A stretch of DNA of 64,000 nt, from NCBI GenBank assembly GCA_027532825.1, contig JAPZTL010000002.1, forward strand, positions 496,001 through 560,000, written 5' to 3'. The DNA is from Silanimonas sp021297925. Its GTDB lineage: Bacteria > Pseudomonadota > Gammaproteobacteria > Xanthomonadales > Xanthomonadaceae. Made by a program: the position numbers and the translations under genes. This document shows, one piece after another, positions 59,878-64,000 of the stretch (the first letter of the stretch is position 1; every line of letters starts with the position of its first letter). Below the pieces are notes generated by a model that made no database searches, was not told where the DNA came from, and saw only the letters and a program-made list of their open reading frames with translations.

Positions 59878-61326
59878 ATGCTCCGCCGCTCCCTGCCCTC
59901 GCTCATGGCCCCGTTCGCCGCGCTGCTGCTCGCCGCGTGCGGCGCGGTGCCCGCCGCGCCTCCCCCCTCGCCGAAGGCTGCGTCCACCCCGCTGACCGCC
60001 GAAGACCGCGCCCACCTCGACGCGGTGGTGCTCGGCATGGGCTGCTTCTGGGGGGCGGAGCGGCGCATGGCGGCCCTGCCGGGCGTCATCGACGTCGAGA
60101 GCGGCTATGCCAACGGCAAGGTCGAAGGCACCTACGAGTCGGTGCTGAACACCGAACGCGCCCGCAAGCTCGGCATCCCGACCGCGCGCAACCACGCGGA
60201 GGTGGTGAAGGTGGTCTTCGACACCCGCAAGACGACGCTGGCCGCGGTGTTGGCCGGTTTCTGGGAAAACCACGATCCGACCCAGGGCGACCGCCAGGGC
60301 AACGACATCGGCAGCAACTACCGCAGCGCGATCTACACCCATGGCGACGAGCAACTGCGGATCGCCCGCGCGACGAAAGCCGCCTACGACGAAGCCCTCG
60401 CGGCCGAGGGCTACGGCGCGATCACGACCGAGATCGAGCCGCTGACGCGCTACATCGCCGCGGAGGAGTACCACCAGGACTACCTCGTGAAGAACCCCGA
60501 CGGGTACTGCGGCCTCGGTGGCACCGGCGTGACGTTCCCGGCCGACGCGCTGGCAAGCCTCGGTGCGGTGGCGCCGGGGGCCGGCGGCGCGACCGCCGCA
60601 ACCGCAGGCACTCCTGCTGACGCGGCCTCGGCGCGGCCCGCACGCCTGCTCGGTGCCGACCTCGACGCCACCCGCCAACTGGTGGTGTTCGAAGCCGCCG
60701 ACTGCGCGTTCTGCGCCAGGTTCCGCGCCGAGGTGAGCGACGGCTGGCAGTCGCCGGTGCCGATCGTGCACACGCTCGACCCCCGCGGACCCGAAGGCTG
60801 GACGCTGGCCAAGCCGCTGTTCGCCACCCCGACCATCGTCCTCTTCGAGAGCGGCAAGGAGGTCTCGCGCTACACCGGCTACAACGGCGACAAGGCGCGC
60901 TTCTGGCAATGGCTCGGGTTCCGGCTGTTGACCGAGGAACAGCGCCGCATCGCCTTCGAGAATGGCACCGAGCGGCCGTTCACCGGCTCGCATCTCGACG
61001 AGACCCGCCCGGGCACCTTCGTCGACCCGATCACCGGCGCGGCGCTGTTCCGGAGCGACACCAAGTTCGAGAGCGGCACCGGCTGGCCCAGCTTCTTCCA
61101 GCCGCTGCCCGGCGCGGTGACCTACCACGGCGAACTGAGCCTCGCCGGCGTGATGACCGAGGTGCGCAGCGCGAGTTCGGGCATCCACCTCGGTCACGTC
61201 TTCCACGACGGGCCGCCTCCCACCCGCAAGCGCTACTGCATCAACGGCAACGTGCTTCGATTCGTTCCCGATGCGGAGGGCGCGACCGTCAAGCACAAGG
61301 ATGGCGCGCCTGTTACGGGCGTTTGA
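59878..61326 (+). CDS. MsrA-thioredoxin-like-MsrB fusion lipoprotein
   Basis: 482 residues from ATG 59878, which gives a lipoprotein signal (MAPFAALLLAACGA); ATG 59818 would add 20 residues. MsrA is at about 45-220 with catalytic Cys56 in GMGCFWGAE and EEYHQDYL. A thioredoxin-like domain follows (about 255-345; CxxC is Cys276-Ala-Phe-Cys279 in AADCAFCARF; cis-Pro in FATPTIVLF). MsrB is C-terminal (about 355-475): SDTKFESGTGWPSF and catalytic Cys454 in RYCINGNVLRF. The MsrB zinc cysteines are absent. It reduces methionine S- and R-sulfoxides in periplasmic proteins, with the middle domain likely recycling the enzyme. Confidence 0.9.
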   Translation: MLRRSLPSLMAPFAALLLAACGAVPAAPPPSPKAASTPLTAEDRAHLDAVVLGMGCFWGAERRMAALPGVIDVESGYANGKVEGTYESVLNTERARKLGIPTARNHAEVVKVVFDTRKTTLAAVLAGFWENHDPTQGDRQGNDIGSNYRSAIYTHGDEQLRIARATKAAYDEALAAEGYGAITTEIEPLTRYIAAEEYHQDYLVKNPDGYCGLGGTGVTFPADALASLGAVAPGAGGATAATAGTPADAASARPARLLGADLDATRQLVVFEAADCAFCARFRAEVSDGWQSPVPIVHTLDPRGPEGWTLAKPLFATPTIVLFESGKEVSRYTGYNGDKARFWQWLGFRLLTEEQRRIAFENGTERPFTGSHLDETRPGTFVDPITGAALFRSDTKFESGTGWPSFFQPLPGAVTYHGELSLAGVMTEVRSASSGIHLGHVFHDGPPPTRKRYCINGNVLRFVPDAEGATVKHKDGAPVTGV

Positions 61327-61337
61327 AACACCGGGGG

Positions 61338-61366
61338 TTACGGGCCCACGGCGCGGATGCTAGGAT
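61338..61366 (+). promoter_or_regulatory. Candidate promoter for the class III aminotransferase
   Basis: TTACGG (61338-61343) and TAGGAT (61361-61366) with 17-bp spacing. Start would fall near 61373, upstream of a terminator hairpin that then becomes part of the leader. Confidence 0.45.
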
Positions 61367-61392
61367 CGGGCCAAGTTGTTGTTCTCCAAGGG

Positions 61393-61431
61393 AAAACAGC
61401 GCCACGCACCGCCGAGGCGCTGTTTTCTTTT
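61393..61431 (+). terminator. Terminator-like hairpin in the aminotransferase leader
   Basis: AAAACAGCGCC (61393-61403) and GGCGCTGTTTT (61416-61426) form a perfect 11-bp stem with a 12-nt loop, followed by CTTTT. It is a complete intrinsic terminator. It lies 67 bp past the msrAB stop and ends about 20 bp before the next ATG. It may simply end msrAB, but any promoter for the aminotransferase must lie upstream, so it may also work as an attenuator. Confidence 0.7.
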
Positions 61432-61449
61432 CACCCGACCGGAGTTTCC

Positions 61450-62952
61450 ATGAGCCTCGCCGCCCGCCTGCACCCGCTTCGCGCCCACGCCGGCCACGTC
61501 CGTACGCCCGGCCTTTCCGACGAGGTCATCGAGCGCTTCGGCGCCACGCACCCGCAGCTGGGCGCCGCGATCGATGCCGCGCTCGAGGCCTTCGAGGCCA
61601 TCAAGGCCGAGTTCCCCGAGCTGCTCGACCTCGACGAAGCCGAGCAGATGCGCATCGCGCAGGCCGGTTTCCTGAACTTCTACCCCGACGACGCGGTGAA
61701 CCCCTACATCGCCATCGCGGCGCGCGGTCCGTGGGTCGTCACGCTGAAGGGCGCGGTGGTCTACGACTGCGGCGGCTACGGCATGCTCGGCTTCGGCCAC
61801 ACGCCCTTCGCCGTGCTGTCGGCCATGGCCAAGCCGCAGGTGATGGCCAACATCATGACCCCGAGCCTGTCGCACCTGCGCCTCGACCGCGCGCTTCGCG
61901 CGGAGATCGGCCACACCCGCGGCGGCTGCCCGTACGCGAAGTTCCTCGCGTTGAATTCAGGCTCGGAGTCGGTGTCGCTGGCCGGCCGGATTGCCGACGT
62001 CAATACGAAGATCCACACCGACGCGGGCGGCCGCCACGCCGGCAAGCGCGTGAAGCGCCTTGCCATCAAAGGCGCTTTCCACGGCCGCACCGAGCTGCCG
62101 GCGCTGTATTCGGATTCCAGCCGCAAGACCTACGCGCAGCACCTCGCCAGCCACAAGCACCATGCCGACCAGCTCATCACGATCGAGCCCTACTCGATCG
62201 AGGCGCTGCGCCAGGCGTTCGCGGACGCCGAGGCCAATGGCTGGTACTTCGAGGCGATGTTCCTCGAGCCCGTGATGGGTGAAGGCGACCCCGGCCGCGC
62301 GCTGCCGCCGGAGTTCTACGCCGAGGCGCGCCGCCTGACCAAGGAACACGGCACCCTTCTGCTCATCGACAGCATCCAGGCCGGCCTGCGCGCCCACGGC
62401 GTGCTGTCGATCGTCGACTACCCGGGCTTCGAAGGGCTCGAGGCGCCGGACATGGAGACCTACTCCAAGGCGCTGAACGCCGCGCAGTACCCGATGTCCA
62501 TCCTCGCCGTCTCGGAGCGCGCCGCCGGACTCTACCGCCGCGGCACCTACGGCAACACGATGACGGCCAACCCGCGCGCGATGGACACGGCCGCTGCGAC
62601 GCTCGCCCAACTCACGCCGGCCCTGCGCGCCAACATCCGCGCGCGTGGCGCCGAGTTCCTCGCCAAGCTCGAGGCCCTCAAGGCCGAGTTGCCGCACGGC
62701 TTCATCACCAAGGTGCAAGGCACCGGCCTGCTGTTCTCCTGCGAGATCGCCACGCACTACAAGTGCTATGGCACCACGAGCACCGAGGAGTACATCCGCG
62801 AGAAGGGGGTCAACGTGATCCACGGCGGGGTCAATTCGCTGCGTTTCACGCCGGTGTTCGCGATCGGAAGCGAAGAGGCCGACCTCGTCATCGACGCCGT
62901 CCGGCAGGCTCTGCTGCATGGCCCGCGGATCGCGGAAGCCGAAGCGGCCTGA
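61450..62952 (+). CDS. Class III PLP-dependent aminotransferase
   Basis: 500 residues from ATG 61450, with GGAG five bases upstream; ATG 61357 opens the frame further but would run through the hairpin. LALNSGSESVSLAGRI, LAIKGAFHGRTELPALY, FLEPVMGEGDPGRALPPEF, LLIDSIQAGLRAHG and the Schiff-base lysine in YSKALNAAQYP are the family motifs. GRGPWVVTLKGAVVYDCGG and GFGHTPFAVLSAM fit the N-terminal cofactor region. Substrate unknown; not close to a named enzyme by eye. Confidence 0.88.
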   Translation: MSLAARLHPLRAHAGHVRTPGLSDEVIERFGATHPQLGAAIDAALEAFEAIKAEFPELLDLDEAEQMRIAQAGFLNFYPDDAVNPYIAIAARGPWVVTLKGAVVYDCGGYGMLGFGHTPFAVLSAMAKPQVMANIMTPSLSHLRLDRALRAEIGHTRGGCPYAKFLALNSGSESVSLAGRIADVNTKIHTDAGGRHAGKRVKRLAIKGAFHGRTELPALYSDSSRKTYAQHLASHKHHADQLITIEPYSIEALRQAFADAEANGWYFEAMFLEPVMGEGDPGRALPPEFYAEARRLTKEHGTLLLIDSIQAGLRAHGVLSIVDYPGFEGLEAPDMETYSKALNAAQYPMSILAVSERAAGLYRRGTYGNTMTANPRAMDTAAATLAQLTPALRANIRARGAEFLAKLEALKAELPHGFITKVQGTGLLFSCEIATHYKCYGTTSTEEYIREKGVNVIHGGVNSLRFTPVFAIGSEEADLVIDAVRQALLHGPRIAEAEAA

Positions 62953-63005
62953 GGCCACCCCGGGCGCAACTGCTCGATGGCCGATCCAGATCCAGTGGAG
63001 GGGTA

Positions 63006-64000
63006 GTGGAAAAAACGGCGTCGAAACGCTACGGATCCGGCGCAGTCGTCGCAGCGCTGGTACTGATCGCCGCCGCCTTCCCGCCTGCCGGTTCGGCCGC
63101 TGCCGGGGCAGCGGAGGCACAACCCTCGCCGACCGCCTTCGACGAAGCCTTCGACCGCGTCTTGCTGGAAGGCCTGACACCGACCCGGAACGACGAAGCA
63201 CTCCTCAGGGCCGCGCTCGAACCCTTGCTGCCGGGTGGAGACGTCGTTCGGCGGCGGCGGCTGGAAGCGCTTGCATGCCATGCCATCGACGGCACGGCCA
63301 AAGAGGGTCTGGCGCGTGCCGATCCGCTCATCGCCGTCGAATCGGGACCCAACGGCGACGCCATCGCACTGTCGCTCGCGCACGCTTGCCGCGCCATCCA
63401 CCTGCCCGAATCGGGCCCGCTGGAGCCGGTCATCGCGGGATTCGCTGCGGCGGTGGACTCGGCTCGACGCACCAACCATCCGACGCTGCTCATCCAAATG
63501 CTCATCCAGCGCAGCGGCGCGCACTCGCTGGACGGCCAGTACGCGAAAGCACTTCTGGATGCGCTTGAAGCCAACGACGCCCTGCAGAAGCACGGCGACC
63601 CGTTGATGCTCGCCCTGAACATGCAGTTCGTAGGGATCGCATACCGGCGGATGGGCGATCTGGAACTCGCGGAACAATTGCTCACTCAGTCCCTCCAGAA
63701 CCCCGTGATCCAACGGGAATGGGTCCATCGCGTCTCTGCGCTGCTGCAGCTGGGCTACCTGTACGAGGACACGAAACGCTACGCGAACGCCCGAAGATCC
63801 TTCGACGCCGCCATCGAGCTCTGCACCGTCAACAACAGTCCGATTGACTGCGCGTATGCGCGACTGGGTCGCGCCGGCGTGGATGCCGTCGACAAGCGCC
63901 CGGGCGCTGCGCTGAGGACGCTGGAGCGGGTCGAAGCGGATTTCGCTGAAGCGGGTATCTCCGGAGAGAGCGCCATGATGGCGCTGGTTCGCGGCCAGGC
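63006..64000 (+). CDS. Signal-peptide TPR protein, N-terminal part (runs off the window)
   Basis: 331 open codons from GTG 63006, with GGAG five bases upstream. Signal peptide (VVAALVLIAAAFPPAGSAAA). TPR-like helical pairs from about residue 110 onward, for example LAEQLLTQSLQNP and LGYLYEDTKRYANARRSFDAAIEL. Codon use is less GC-extreme than neighbours. Proteins of this type often end in a GGDEF or HTH output domain, which would lie outside the window. Function unknown. Confidence 0.75.
   Translation, partial: MEKTASKRYGSGAVVAALVLIAAAFPPAGSAAAGAAEAQPSPTAFDEAFDRVLLEGLTPTRNDEALLRAALEPLLPGGDVVRRRRLEALACHAIDGTAKEGLARADPLIAVESGPNGDAIALSLAHACRAIHLPESGPLEPVIAGFAAAVDSARRTNHPTLLIQMLIQRSGAHSLDGQYAKALLDALEANDALQKHGDPLMLALNMQFVGIAYRRMGDLELAEQLLTQSLQNPVIQREWVHRVSALLQLGYLYEDTKRYANARRSFDAAIELCTVNNSPIDCAYARLGRAGVDAVDKRPGAALRTLERVEADFAEAGISGESAMMALVRGQ

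Noticed and set aside
61357..61449. Upstream in-frame ATG extending the aminotransferase by 31 residues
   Set aside because: The extension runs through a perfect terminator hairpin and has no ribosome site, whereas ATG 61450 has GGAG at good spacing.
1..64000. CRISPR array, IS element, prophage or att-site search
   Set aside because: No regularly spaced direct repeats, transposase, integrase or phage structural genes were seen.

Overview
The window is a GC-rich (roughly 70%), densely packed bacterial chromosome segment. Gene content points to a gammaproteobacterium of the Xanthomonadales/Lysobacterales. The reasons are the Sec/queuosine operon queA-tgt-yajC-secD-secF, purF next to cvpA and a DedD-like SPOR protein, a TonB receptor with an N-terminal carboxypeptidase-regulatory-like domain, two M13 metallopeptidase-family genes, and a small protein resembling the XVIPCD domain of Xanthomonadales type IV effectors. 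The genus cannot be fixed from the sequence alone. No rRNA, tRNA, CRISPR array, IS element or prophage was recognised.

Layout. 1-4 kb: the end of a TonB receptor facing gltX-zur-(secreted M14-type hydrolase). 4-5.4 kb: a periplasmic cyclophilin and lpxH. 5.4-9.7 kb: an Rrf2 regulator leading a complete sulfate ABC importer operon (sbp-cysT-cysW-cysA). 9.7-15.5 kb: the XVIPCD-like protein, a ferritin-like DUF455 protein, purF, cvpA, a SPOR protein and folC. 15.6-19.3 kb: an aldo/keto reductase and a long secreted LpqC/PHB-depolymerase-like esterase. 19.4-21.3 kb: two adjacent, opposed toxin-antitoxin modules (zeta type and HigBA type). 21.7-27.2 kb: serA with a histidine-phosphatase gene, then a large TonB receptor. 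27.4-35.2 kb: two M13-family genes flank a gbsR-cioA-cioB-PCuAC cluster for a cyanide-insensitive bd-type oxidase. 35.2-41.4 kb: rapA, rhomboid, an alkyltransferase-like protein, a small unknown, a CNNM/CBS membrane protein and ExoD. 41.4-49.5 kb: c-di-GMP signalling genes (GGDEF-EAL with a PhnD-like sensor; a propeller-type GGDEF protein) around trmJ and suhB. 49.6-55.1 kb: the Sec/queuosine operon. 55.2-59.7 kb: a zinc alcohol dehydrogenase and an ABC exporter with a DesKR-like two-component system. 59.9-64 kb: an MsrA-thioredoxin-MsrB lipoprotein, a class III aminotransferase behind a terminator-like leader, and the start of a TPR protein that runs off the window.

Most of the window is housekeeping. 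The points I found most worth a second look are: the second M13 gene, which has lost two zinc ligands; the perfect 22-bp palindrome in front of gbsR-cioAB; the Rrf2-led sulfate importer with its own inverted repeat; the stand-alone XVIPCD-like protein; the unusual MsrA-Trx-MsrB domain order; and a terminator hairpin 23 nt before the aminotransferase start, which looks like an attenuator. I did not find a clearly new multi-gene defence or biosynthetic system.
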